A DNA stretch of 13,060 nt from Porticoccaceae bacterium UBA2002 (GTDB taxonomy: Bacteria; Pseudomonadota; Gammaproteobacteria; Pseudomonadales; Porticoccaceae), in NCBI GenBank assembly GCA_002334915.1, contig DDCQ01000096.1, forward strand, positions 5,862-18,921, given 5' to 3'. Shown here one piece after another: positions 1-6,870 of this stretch. The position numbers and the translations under genes are program-made. The notes under the pieces were generated by a model, which made no database searches, was not told the DNA's origin, and saw only the letters and a list, made by a program, of their open reading frames with translations. Every line of letters begins with the position of its first letter. Position 1 is the stretch's first letter.

Positions 1-242
1 GGTTGGCGGCGCGCAATAATCAAGATACAGGCTTCATCTATATCCACTTCCATATTATCGATACTCTGGTCTCCAGAGATAACTTCCTCAGCCAATTTAC
101 TGTCGGCATCGGTAACCGCCGTAACAGCATTCTGCAGCTGCTGTTCTACTTTGCCGCCCATCTCCATTAGCCGAGTTCGGATCTCTTCGAGCTCCTCGTC
201 AAACTGCTTCATGATGTGATTTTCAAATGACATCTTCGCCAT
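1..242 (-). CDS. phoU: PhoU, phosphate signalling protein (N-terminal 80 residues, cut by window edge)
   Basis: PhoU is a cytoplasmic helical-bundle protein that links the Pst transporter to the PhoR kinase and damps the Pho response when phosphate is plentiful. The minus strand is open from 242 to the window edge and reads MAKMSFENHIMKQFDEEL, followed by the heptad-rich helix RLMEMGGKVEQQLQNAV, which is typical of the first PhoU helices. A later stretch, SGDQSIDNMEVDIDEACI, matches the conserved D-x-x-I-D-x-x-E pattern of the family. I chose ATG 242 because GGAG lies six bases upstream; an in-frame ATG at 254 has a poorer ribosome site. It is the last visible gene of the pst cluster, 44 bases after pstB. 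The C-terminal half lies outside the window. Confidence 0.93.
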   Translation of the reverse strand, partial: MAKMSFENHIMKQFDEELEEIRTRLMEMGGKVEQQLQNAVTAVTDADSKLAEEVISGDQSIDNMEVDIDEACILIIARRQ

Positions 243-256
243 ATTATTCTCCATTT

Positions 257-274
257 AGCCTACCAATATAGGCT
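257..274 (-). other. Small inverted repeat between pstB and phoU
   Basis: The 44-base pstB-phoU gap contains AGCCTA, a 6-base loop and TAGGCT, a perfect 6-bp stem. On the coding (minus) strand it is not followed by a run of T, so it does not look like a terminator. It may be an mRNA processing or stability element, or chance. It lies just upstream of the phoU ribosome-binding site. Confidence 0.3.
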
Positions 275-286
275 GCTTTTAACGTC

Positions 287-1252
287 TTAACCAAATCGTC
301 CGGTAATATAAGCTTCCGTCAGCTGGTGCTGTGGCATGGTAAATACCTGCTCTGTTGGATTTACCTCAATCAGTTTACCCAGATGGAAGTAAGCAGTACG
401 GTGCGACACTCGCGCGGCCTGCTGCATGCTGTGAGTCACAATGGCAATAGTGAAGTTCTCACTGAGCTCTTCGATCAACTCTTCAATTTTTGCTGTGGCA
501 ATGGGATCCAGCGCCGAACAGGGCTCATCCATCAAAATAACTTCCGGGCTAACGGCTATAGCTCTGGCAATACAGAGCCGCTGCTGCTGACCACCAGATA
601 ACCCTGTACCTGGCTGGTGCAGACGCTCTTTCACTTCTTCCCACAGGCTGGCCTTGCGCAGGCTGTTTTCAACAATCTCATCCAGATCTACCCTGCTGTC
701 AGCCAAACCATGAATCTTTGGACCATAGGCCACATTCTCATAAATTGATTTGGGGAAAGGATTGGGCTTTTGGAACACCATACCTACCCGCGCCCGCAGC
801 TCAACCACATCTAGTTTTGGCGCATAGAGGTTTTCACCATCCATGCAAATATCACCCTCGACTCGACACACCTCTACGGTGTCATTCATGCGGTTTAATG
901 TGCGCAGAAAGGTCGACTTGCCGCAGCCTGAAGGACCAATCATCGCCATTACTTCATTCTTGGCGATATCAATACTCACATCATAAATCGCCTGCTTATC
1001 GCCGTAGTAAACATTGATATTACGCATGGTCATTTTGGCATTGTCGCTAAAGCTTTTACCCACAGTCTCCTGATGATCGGCTATATCCAGGTTCTGGGCA
1101 GCTTTGATCTTCGGCGCAACGGCCTTGCGGGTTTTGATGGCCGCTGTTTTAGCCTTAGGTTTGGACTTAGCCTTGCTGGCCGCCTTAACTGCTGGCTTTG
1201 CAGCCGGTTTGGAAGCTGCCTTTGCAGGCTTGGCTGTATCTGCTGGACTCAT
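287..1252 (-). CDS. pstB: PstB, phosphate ABC transporter ATP-binding protein with Lys/Ala-rich N-terminal tail
   Basis: PstB is the cytoplasmic ATPase that powers phosphate import through PstC-PstA. All ABC motifs are present: Walker [10 protein letters not shown] (residues 106-114), Q-loop Q161 in VFQKPNPFP, signature LSGGQQQR (218-225), Walker B VILMDEP (238-244) and H-loop H274. The core begins near residue 74 ([12 protein letters not shown]) and is full length. The first ~55 residues are unusual: almost only Ala, Lys, Pro and Ser in short repeats ([18 protein letters not shown]), like a histone H1 tail. The start at 1252 is well supported, because AGGA lies about seven bases upstream and only 13 bases separate it from the pstA stop. 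The internal ATG at M74 has no ribosome site. The tail is therefore probably translated. Function of the core is certain; that of the tail is unknown. Confidence 0.96.
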   Translation of the reverse strand: MSPADTAKPAKAASKPAAKPAVKAASKAKSKPKAKTAAIKTRKAVAPKIKAAQNLDIADHQETVGKSFSDNAKMTMRNINVYYGDKQAIYDVSIDIAKNEVMAMIGPSGCGKSTFLRTLNRMNDTVEVCRVEGDICMDGENLYAPKLDVVELRARVGMVFQKPNPFPKSIYENVAYGPKIHGLADSRVDLDEIVENSLRKASLWEEVKERLHQPGTGLSGGQQQRLCIARAIAVSPEVILMDEPCSALDPIATAKIEELIEELSENFTIAIVTHSMQQAARVSHRTAYFHLGKLIEVNPTEQVFTMPQHQLTEAYITGRFG

Positions 1253-1265
1253 AATTTATTCCTGT

Positions 1266-2546
1266 TTACCAACGGCGCTCGAGACGCTTTCGCAGCCAAA
1301 CGGCCGATGTATTCATAATAATCAAAAAGGTTAACAACACCATAATGGCCGCGGACGTCTTTTCAATAAAGGCTCTCTCAGGACTGTCGGCCCAGAGAAA
1401 AATCTGTACCGGCAGCACCGTGGCCGGATCTGTAAAGCTCCCCGGAATATCCACAATAAACGCAACCATACCAATCATCAGCAATGGCGCCGTTTCGCCG
1501 AGCGCCTGAGCCATGCCAATAATTGCTCCAGTCAGCATACCCGGCAGGGCTAGAGGCAACACATGGTGCAACACCATCTGAAACTTGGAGGCGCCCATTC
1601 CCAACGCCGCCTCCCGAATAGAGGGTGGCACTGACTTAATGGCCGCACGGCTGGTAATAATAATGGTAGGCAGGGTCATCAATGTCAGTACCAGGCCACC
1701 GACAATGGGCACAGATCTGGGCACATGGAAAAAGTTTATAAAGATGGCCAGGCCCAGCAAACCAAAAATAATCGAAGGCACCGCGGCCAAGTTATTAATA
1801 TTGACCTCAATAAAGTCAGTCCATTTATTTTTAGGCGCAAACTCTTCCAGATAAATAGCCGCGGAAACACCAATAGGGAAAGACAGCATCAGAGTCAGTA
1901 CCAGCGTCAGCAATGAGCCCATCACCGCGCCTCGAATACCAGCCTGCTCTGGCTCACGGGAATCGCCGCGGGTAAATAGATTGCTGTTTAGCTGCAGGTG
2001 AATCAGACCCTGCTCGTGCAACTGGTCGATCCAGACCACCTGTTTATCAGACAGCCGCGCTGCATAGGCTTCGCCATCCAACCAGGACTTGTAGTAAGTA
2101 TCTATATCATCATCAGCCAACAACCAGATAGACTCGGTTGTATTGAGTAGCTGCGGGTTGGCCAGCAGGCGGTCTTTTAAGTCAAACCCGGCGCCATTGC
2201 TAAGTAGCCCGTAAAGTCGACGTTTATCCCTGCGCCCTGAGACATCGGTAAATTTTTCGCGCAGTGCAAGCTTGGGCAGAGCATCCCAATTACCCATCAC
2301 CAGCTGCTCTGGATCGGACAAATTCTCAATACCAAGTAATTCCTGATCATAGCTGACATTGAGATTGATATAGGTCGCCTGAAATGCCCCATGCCCTTTG
2401 CCGATAATATCGATAAATAGCACGGCGACCGCCGCCAAGCCAATAAATATAGCCACACGCCCATACCATTGAAACCTGGCTTCAGCGCGATTACGGCGAG
2501 TCAGAGAGCGCTTTATTTTGGATAAGTTATCCACTGACTTATTCAT
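1266..2546 (-). CDS. pstA: PstA, phosphate ABC transporter permease
   Basis: One of two inner-membrane permease subunits that form the phosphate channel with PstC and are driven by PstB. With the start at 2546 the protein has 426 residues. It has a first membrane helix at about 30-48, a long hydrophilic, presumably periplasmic region (about 50-206), then a permease core of several helices from 207 on. The cytoplasmic EAA loop that docks on the ATPase is clear: REAALGMGASKFQMVLHHVLP (311-331, quoted in part by its ends REAALG and HHVLP). Length exceeds the roughly 300 residues of E. coli PstA because of the periplasmic region. ATG 2546 overlaps the pstC stop by 8 bases (ATGAATAA), so translation is probably coupled. 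An earlier in-frame start at 2582 would lie deep in pstC and is less likely. Confidence 0.95.
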   Translation of the reverse strand: MNKSVDNLSKIKRSLTRRNRAEARFQWYGRVAIFIGLAAVAVLFIDIIGKGHGAFQATYINLNVSYDQELLGIENLSDPEQLVMGNWDALPKLALREKFTDVSGRRDKRRLYGLLSNGAGFDLKDRLLANPQLLNTTESIWLLADDDIDTYYKSWLDGEAYAARLSDKQVVWIDQLHEQGLIHLQLNSNLFTRGDSREPEQAGIRGAVMGSLLTLVLTLMLSFPIGVSAAIYLEEFAPKNKWTDFIEVNINNLAAVPSIIFGLLGLAIFINFFHVPRSVPIVGGLVLTLMTLPTIIITSRAAIKSVPPSIREAALGMGASKFQMVLHHVLPLALPGMLTGAIIGMAQALGETAPLLMIGMVAFIVDIPGSFTDPATVLPVQIFLWADSPERAFIEKTSAAIMVLLTFLIIMNTSAVWLRKRLERRW

Positions 2547-3927
2547 ACTGTTCTCGATACTTCTTAACAATGTGCAGAGCAAAGATATTTAGCAACAGGG
2601 TAACAATAAACAGCATTAGGCCCAGAGCGAAGGCAGCCAGGGTTTTGGGGCTATCAAATTCTTGGTCGCCAGTTAACAGGGTAACTATCTGCACTGTCAC
2701 GGTGGTCACTGAATCCAGTGGGTTGGCTGTTAGTTTGGCCGCCATACCAGCCGCCATCACCACAATCATAGTCTCGCCTATAGCTCTGGATACTGCCAGC
2801 ATAATACCGCCAACAATGCCTGGCAGCGCGGCGGGAATAACCACGCGGCGCACAGTCTCTGAATGGGTGGCACCCATAGCCAGCGAGCCATCGCGCATAG
2901 ACTGGGGCACGGCGGTAATCACATCGTCGGCCAGTGAGGAGATAAAAGGAATAATCATAACCCCCATCACACCGCCAGCAGCCAAAGCACTCTCGGAAGA
3001 GACTGTCAGTCCAAAGCTACTGCCGAGATCACGGAGAAAAGGGGCCACGGTCAGAGCGGCAAAAAATCCGTAAACAACAGTGGGGATGCCGGCAAGCACT
3101 TCGAGAGCTGGCTTGGCGACTGTGCGCACTCTCTTGCTCGCGTACTCGGCTAAATAGATCGCAGACATCAGACCAATCGGCACTGCCACCACCATCGCCA
3201 CTGCCGATACCAGCAGGGTGCCAACAAATAATGGCACGGCGCCAAAACTACCCGAGGAACCCACCTGATCTTCACGGATAGCAGTCTGTGGACTCCAGTC
3301 CAGCCCAAAGACAAAATCGGTCACAGGAACCGAGCGGAAAAACTGAATGGACTCAAACAGTACCGAGAGCACAATGCCCAAGGTGGTAAAAATAGCCAGA
3401 CAGGCGCAGGCCAGCAGCAGATTCTGCATGACTTTTTCAACTGCTGGGCGAGCTCGAAAACCCGAGGCTATTCTGCTTAGACCCAAAAACAGCCCAGCTG
3501 CTGAGAACACTAGCGCCAGCAATGTCAGTGACCAGCGAGATATCTCTCGCAGATAAATCATATGGTCAGCAGCAGCAATCAGCGAACCACTCTGCCCGGC
3601 GCGCGGCAATACACCATCGGCAAGATTGCCAATTTTGTTTAACAGTAGGTTATAGCTGGCGGTATCTGAGGGCGCTATATCGGTGGCGGCAGCGCCTATC
3701 ACTATGCTGTTAATCACTGGCTCATCAAATATCATCCACAGAGCCAGCAGGATAAGCGATGGCAGCGCACACCAGAATGCCGTATGCATCCCATAGTAAG
3801 AGGGCAGAGAATGGAGCTTGCGAATACCACCCAGAGGGGCAGCAATAGCGAGAGAGCGTCCGCGGCCCAGGTAAAAGGCCAGTGCACCAAAGCCAAAGAG
3901 CAAAATTAGTATATTAGTCGCTTGCAT
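2539..3927 (-). CDS. pstC: PstC, phosphate ABC transporter permease
   Basis: Partner permease of PstA in the inner membrane. The protein has 462 residues. The permease core from about 170 to the end carries the EAA loop (MRDGSLAMGATHSETVRRVV, 344-363) and the conserved stretch LEVLAGIPTVVYGFFA (275-290). In front of the core lies an N-terminal region of about 165 residues with extra hydrophobic segments near 2-20, 47-67 and 133-150, so it is longer than E. coli PstC (about 320). The ribosome site for ATG 3927 is weak (GAGGGA about 13 bases upstream), and a slightly different start cannot be excluded. The gene lies 75 bases after pstS, across a strong hairpin, and overlaps pstA by 8 bases. Confidence 0.94.
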   Translation of the reverse strand: MQATNILILLFGFGALAFYLGRGRSLAIAAPLGGIRKLHSLPSYYGMHTAFWCALPSLILLALWMIFDEPVINSIVIGAAATDIAPSDTASYNLLLNKIGNLADGVLPRAGQSGSLIAAADHMIYLREISRWSLTLLALVFSAAGLFLGLSRIASGFRARPAVEKVMQNLLLACACLAIFTTLGIVLSVLFESIQFFRSVPVTDFVFGLDWSPQTAIREDQVGSSGSFGAVPLFVGTLLVSAVAMVVAVPIGLMSAIYLAEYASKRVRTVAKPALEVLAGIPTVVYGFFAALTVAPFLRDLGSSFGLTVSSESALAAGGVMGVMIIPFISSLADDVITAVPQSMRDGSLAMGATHSETVRRVVIPAALPGIVGGIMLAVSRAIGETMIVVMAAGMAAKLTANPLDSVTTVTVQIVTLLTGDQEFDSPKTLAAFALGLMLFIVTLLLNIFALHIVKKYREQYE

Positions 3928-3952
3928 GTGGCTGGCGTTGTCCCTCAGAGAT

Positions 3953-3979
3953 AGAAAAGCCCGGCTCGTTGAGCCGGGC
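3953..3979 (-). terminator. Rho-independent terminator/attenuator between pstS and pstC
   Basis: On the minus strand a perfect 9-bp GC-rich stem, GCCCGGCTC-AAC-GAGCCGGGC, is followed by TTTTCTA. It sits 23 bases after the pstS stop and 25 bases before pstC. It should end most transcripts after pstS and let a minority read through to pstCAB-phoU. That fits the usual need for more binding protein than permease. Confidence 0.85.
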
Positions 3980-4002
3980 CGTACTGTGACAAAATAGCCG
4001 CA

Positions 4003-5058
4003 TTATTTCAATGCTTCATTACCTGTCATTGGCGTTAAAGAGCGAGTATTTTTTGCCATAGCCTTGCGCTCTTCAAGAGGCAGGGGGATCATGCCTTTTT
4101 CGGCCAGATAGCCATCTTCACCCCAGGCGCGCTCACTGGTGAACTCATTGAGGTAACCTTCAATACCTGGCACAACACCCACATGGGCTTTCTTCACATA
4201 GAAGTAGAGTGGGCGTGAAATTGGGTACGACTTATCGGCAATTGACTCAAAGGTTGGCTCAATAGATTCGATATTTGCACCCTGTACCTTATCGGCGTTT
4301 TGATCCAGAAAACTGAAGCCGAAGATACCCAGTGCTGCTGGGTTTGCCTGCAGCTTCTGGACAATCAGATTGTCATTTTCACCAGCTTCAATATAGGCGC
4401 CATCTTCGCGGATAGTGTGGCAGAGAGCCTTGTAAGCATTCTTGTCGGCTTTCTTCATCGCATTTATCCAGGCAAACTTCTTACAGCCGCCTTCCAGGGC
4501 CAACTCAGCAAATGCATCGCGAGTACCAGAGGTCGGGGGAGGCCCAAGTACTTCGATTGGTGTATCTGGCAATGCTGGGTTGACCTGCTTCCAAGTCGTG
4601 TAAGGATTATCTATAAGCTCACCCTCTGCTGCACCTGGTACCTGGGCAGCCAGGGCCAAAAAGATATCTTTGCGGCTCAGCTCGATAGGCGCTGATTCAA
4701 CTGAGTTAGCAATAACAATACCGTCATAGCCAACCTGAACTTCAATGACTTCCTTGACGCCATTTGTCTGACATTTCTTAAACTCACTGCTCTTCATGCG
4801 TCTTGAGGAGTTAGTAATATCCGGATAGTTAGTGCCAACGCCGGAGCAGAATAACTTCATGCCACCACCGGAACCGGTTGATTCGATTTTGGGCGTCAGT
4901 TTTCCACTGGCGCGGCCATAGCGTTCAGCCACGACGGTTGAAAAGGGATATACGGTTGAAGATCCTACTACTTCTATTGACTCGCGAGCCATAGAAGAGG
5001 TTGCACTGATCGAAGCCATAGCAAAAATAACGGCTGGAATAAATTTAAGTTGGGTCAT
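4003..5058 (-). CDS. pstS: PstS, periplasmic phosphate-binding protein
   Basis: The high-affinity periplasmic receptor that hands phosphate to PstCAB. With ATG 5058 it has 351 residues. This start has an ideal ribosome site (GGAGG, five bases upstream) and begins a clean signal peptide, MTQLKFIPAVIFAMASISAT, with likely cleavage after SSMA at residue 24. The open frame extends 32 codons further upstream, but that part covers the promoter. Phosphate-site motifs of the family are visible: GSSTVYPF (32-39), STGSGGGMK (60-68), DITNSSRRM (80-88) and SGTRDAF (177-183). It is first in the pst cluster, directly downstream of a Pho box, and is followed by a strong terminator hairpin. Induction by phosphorylated PhoB under phosphate limitation is expected. 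Confidence 0.96.
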   Translation of the reverse strand: MTQLKFIPAVIFAMASISATSSMARESIEVVGSSTVYPFSTVVAERYGRASGKLTPKIESTGSGGGMKLFCSGVGTNYPDITNSSRRMKSSEFKKCQTNGVKEVIEVQVGYDGIVIANSVESAPIELSRKDIFLALAAQVPGAAEGELIDNPYTTWKQVNPALPDTPIEVLGPPPTSGTRDAFAELALEGGCKKFAWINAMKKADKNAYKALCHTIREDGAYIEAGENDNLIVQKLQANPAALGIFGFSFLDQNADKVQGANIESIEPTFESIADKSYPISRPLYFYVKKAHVGVVPGIEGYLNEFTSERAWGEDGYLAEKGMIPLPLEERKAMAKNTRSLTPMTGNEALK

Positions 5059-5123
5059 AAGAACCTCCAAGAGCTGGCACAAAGATGTGCTATTAATTGA
5101 TTCGGTTTTAGTACAAGAGCACT

Positions 5124-5154
5124 GTATTAAAGTTATGTGACAGAAATATGACAA
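5124..5154 (-). promoter_or_regulatory. Pho box and promoter of pstS
   Basis: On the minus strand TTGTCAT (5154-5148) and CTGTCAC (5143-5137) stand exactly 11 bases apart with an A/T-rich middle, a near-perfect PhoB binding box. Seven bases further on lies TAATAC (5129-5124), a plausible -10, with no good -35. That is the normal arrangement for a PhoB-activated promoter. The leader to the pstS start is about 60 bases. Confidence 0.88.
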
Positions 5155-5190
5155 TTAAGCCTGAACAAATAAATTCCAGTAGATTTAAGC

Positions 5191-5259
5191 CTGTCATATT
5201 AATGTCATATTTATTTCATATATTTATCATGTTGCTGTCATATTTCTGCAACCTAAATT
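5191..5259 (+). promoter_or_regulatory. Array of six 11-bp PhoB half-sites upstream of the porin gene
   Basis: Half-sites recur every 11 bases on the plus strand: CTGTCAT (5191), ATGTCAT (5202), ATTTCAT (5213), TTATCAT (5224), CTGTCAT (5235) and CTGCAAC (5246). This equals three tandem Pho boxes in phase, strong at both ends of the run and weaker in the middle and at the last site. TAAATT (5254-5259) is a tentative -10; its spacing fits PhoB acting from the 5235 site or the one before it. The porin start codon lies about 40 bases downstream. The same intergenic region holds the opposing pstS Pho box. Confidence 0.85.
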
Positions 5260-5298
5260 GGGGTAAAGCCCATTGAATTAAACTTTTGGGGATTCAAC

Positions 5299-6264
5299 AT
5301 GAACAAACTAGCACTTTCAGCTGCTGTAGCCGCCGCGGTTGGGCTGGCGTCAAATAGCTTTGCCGATGGCCCGATTGATGGCACTATTTATGGCAAGATT
5401 AATGTCTCTGTGGTCAATACAGATGAGAACTCATCTGATAAATGGAAACTTAATAGCAATGCATCGCGTCTGGGTGTTAAGGGTAAAACCAAGATTACCG
5501 ACGGGCTGTATGCTGTATATAAAGCAGAATTTGAAATCTGTGTGGATGATGGCGACTGCAAAGGCCAGACGTTTACCCAGCGAAATATTATGGGCGGTAT
5601 CAGAGGCAGCTTTGGTACGGTTTGGGCAGGCAAGCACGACTCACCTACCAAACTGGCACAGAAAAAGATCGATTTATTTAATGATCTAGAAGGTGATATC
5701 AAAAATACCTTCGAGGGCGAGAACCGCGTTTCCAATATTATTGCTTACACCAGCCCCACAGTAAGTGGATTCTCTGGCACTGTTGCAATGATTCCCGGTG
5801 AAGGCGCAGATGTTGATGGCGATGGCATTGATGATACTGGTCTTAGCGATGGCGTATCCTATTCACTGAGCTACAACAAAGATAACCTCTATCTTGCAGT
5901 GGCCGGCGATCAGGATGTAGATAGCCAGGATCTGGTGCGTATGGTTATGCAGTACAAAATGGACAATCTAAAACTGGGTGCCATGTACCAGCAAAACGAA
6001 GATAATCAGGGTACCAAGGATGAGTCTGGCTTTTTTGTAAGTGCCGCTTACAAAATGGATAAGACGACATTAAAAGCCCAGTATGGCTTTATTGAAGATG
6101 ATGTAGATGGTGATGAAGAGGAAACACTGTCTCTGGGTGCTGATTACAAGCTGAGCAAAAACACCAAGGCTTATATTTTCTACACAGATAATACTGATTC
6201 TGAGGTAGATTCAGCGGACGATGAAGCCAGCTCATTTGGTGTTGGTATGGAACACAAGTTCTAA
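5299..6264 (+). CDS. Outer-membrane porin (Gram-negative general porin type), probable Pho-regulon member
   Basis: A beta-barrel porin of 321 residues. It starts with a signal peptide (MNKLALSAAVAAAVGLASNS, cleavage likely after FA at 22), shows alternating amphipathic strands, and ends in Phe (GMEHKF), the signal for barrel assembly. The stretch LFNDLEGDIKNTFEGENR (126-143) resembles the constriction-loop region of porins of this family. C81 and C87 could form a small disulphide loop. The segment DVDGDGIDD (171-179) looks like a calcium-binding D-x-D-x-D-G loop, and the barrel is rich in Asp/Glu. It has a good ribosome site (GGGGA, about 6 bases upstream) and a strong Pho-box array, and is divergent from pstS. 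It probably lets phosphate or phosphorylated compounds enter under starvation, but sequence alone does not show selectivity. It is not obviously an OprP/OprO homologue. Confidence 0.9.
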   Translation: MNKLALSAAVAAAVGLASNSFADGPIDGTIYGKINVSVVNTDENSSDKWKLNSNASRLGVKGKTKITDGLYAVYKAEFEICVDDGDCKGQTFTQRNIMGGIRGSFGTVWAGKHDSPTKLAQKKIDLFNDLEGDIKNTFEGENRVSNIIAYTSPTVSGFSGTVAMIPGEGADVDGDGIDDTGLSDGVSYSLSYNKDNLYLAVAGDQDVDSQDLVRMVMQYKMDNLKLGAMYQQNEDNQGTKDESGFFVSAAYKMDKTTLKAQYGFIEDDVDGDEEETLSLGADYKLSKNTKAYIFYTDNTDSEVDSADDEASSFGVGMEHKF

Positions 6265-6308
6265 GCATTAGCCTGTGGATTTAGGTTAAGATTTAGTTCA
6301 GTTCTATT

Positions 6309-6334
6309 AAAAAGGGCGCTTTGGCGCCCTTTTT
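6309..6334 (+). terminator. Rho-independent terminator after the porin gene (nearly symmetric)
   Basis: AAAAAGGGCGC-TTTG-GCGCCCTTTTT: a 6-bp GC stem (6314-6319 with 6324-6329) extended by A-T pairs and ending in a run of five T. The mirror run of A on the other side means it can also stop minus-strand transcripts, such as read-through from phoR. It ends only 14 bases before the next plus-strand start at 6349. Confidence 0.9.
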
Positions 6335-6348
6335 AACATAAGGTGATA

Positions 6349-6855
6349 ATGATGAATTCCACAGATGCAAAACTATGGTCTGGCGCTTTTTTATCGGTCG
6401 CAATGTTGCTCTCAGGGGCCGCCAACAGTAGCTGTGACTTTGATACTGATGATGCAGACGGGCCGGATTTTCTCGACAAGATTATTCAATGTGAGAAGCA
6501 ACAGGGCTCCCGCGATAAAAGCGCAAAGACTTCCAGAGCCAATAACTCAGCCCAGATTACAAAGCTCTATGGCGATGGTTCACTTACCGCCTCGGGCATT
6601 ATTGAGCGCCCTGTGGCCGCGGCTGGAACTCTGAACCACCATGCCAACCAAAGCTTTGTGGCACGCCAGCCCTACTCTCTGCGGCCAGACGCTAAATTCG
6701 AAGAGTCAGTCACCATAGCGATTCAGAAGCTGCATCTCGAAATGGCCCATTATTGCGCCAGAGGCTGGGATATGCAGCGCCAATGGACAGAGCCCAATGG
6801 TCAGCAGCAGGGTGATTTTTTTCTACACTATCAGTTTCGCTGCGCTGGAACCTAG
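6349..6855 (+). CDS. Secreted protein of unknown function with four cysteines
   Basis: I do not recognise this 168-residue protein. The N-terminus has a hydrophobic segment (KLWSGAFLSVAMLLSGAANS) that looks like a signal peptide, so it is probably periplasmic. Four Cys (29, 48, 136, 165) could form two disulphides. An acidic patch DFDTDDADGPDF follows the signal, then a basic/polar linker, then a folded-looking C-terminal part (about 118-168) with an amphipathic helix and the end FFLHYQFRCAGT. AAGG (6340-6343) serves ATG 6349 or ATG 6352; a GTG at 6343 is less likely. It follows the porin terminator at once, so expression may come from read-through of the Pho-controlled porin transcript or from a promoter upstream of the hairpin. 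It is convergent with phoR, 15 bases apart. A role in phosphate starvation is only inferred from position. Confidence 0.75.
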   Translation: MMNSTDAKLWSGAFLSVAMLLSGAANSSCDFDTDDADGPDFLDKIIQCEKQQGSRDKSAKTSRANNSAQITKLYGDGSLTASGIIERPVAAAGTLNHHANQSFVARQPYSLRPDAKFEESVTIAIQKLHLEMAHYCARGWDMQRQWTEPNGQQQGDFFLHYQFRCAGT

Positions 6856-6870
6856 CAGAGCATCACCCAG

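Noticed and set aside
257..274. Terminator between pstB and phoU
   Set aside because: The stem is only 6 bp and has no T run on the coding strand.
2547..2582. Longer PstA starting at 2582
   Set aside because: It would overlap pstC by 44 bases, while ATG 2546 gives the usual short overlap.
2570..3073. Long plus-strand open frame inside pstC, and similar antisense frames in pstA, phoR, gap and arsJ
   Set aside because: They lie opposite well-supported genes, show no family motif and have odd amino-acid composition. They are shadows of the real frames.
5059..5154. Longer PstS starting at 5154
   Set aside because: The added residues are polar and Cys-rich, cover the promoter and Pho box, and would bury the signal peptide. 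ATG 5058 has an ideal ribosome site.
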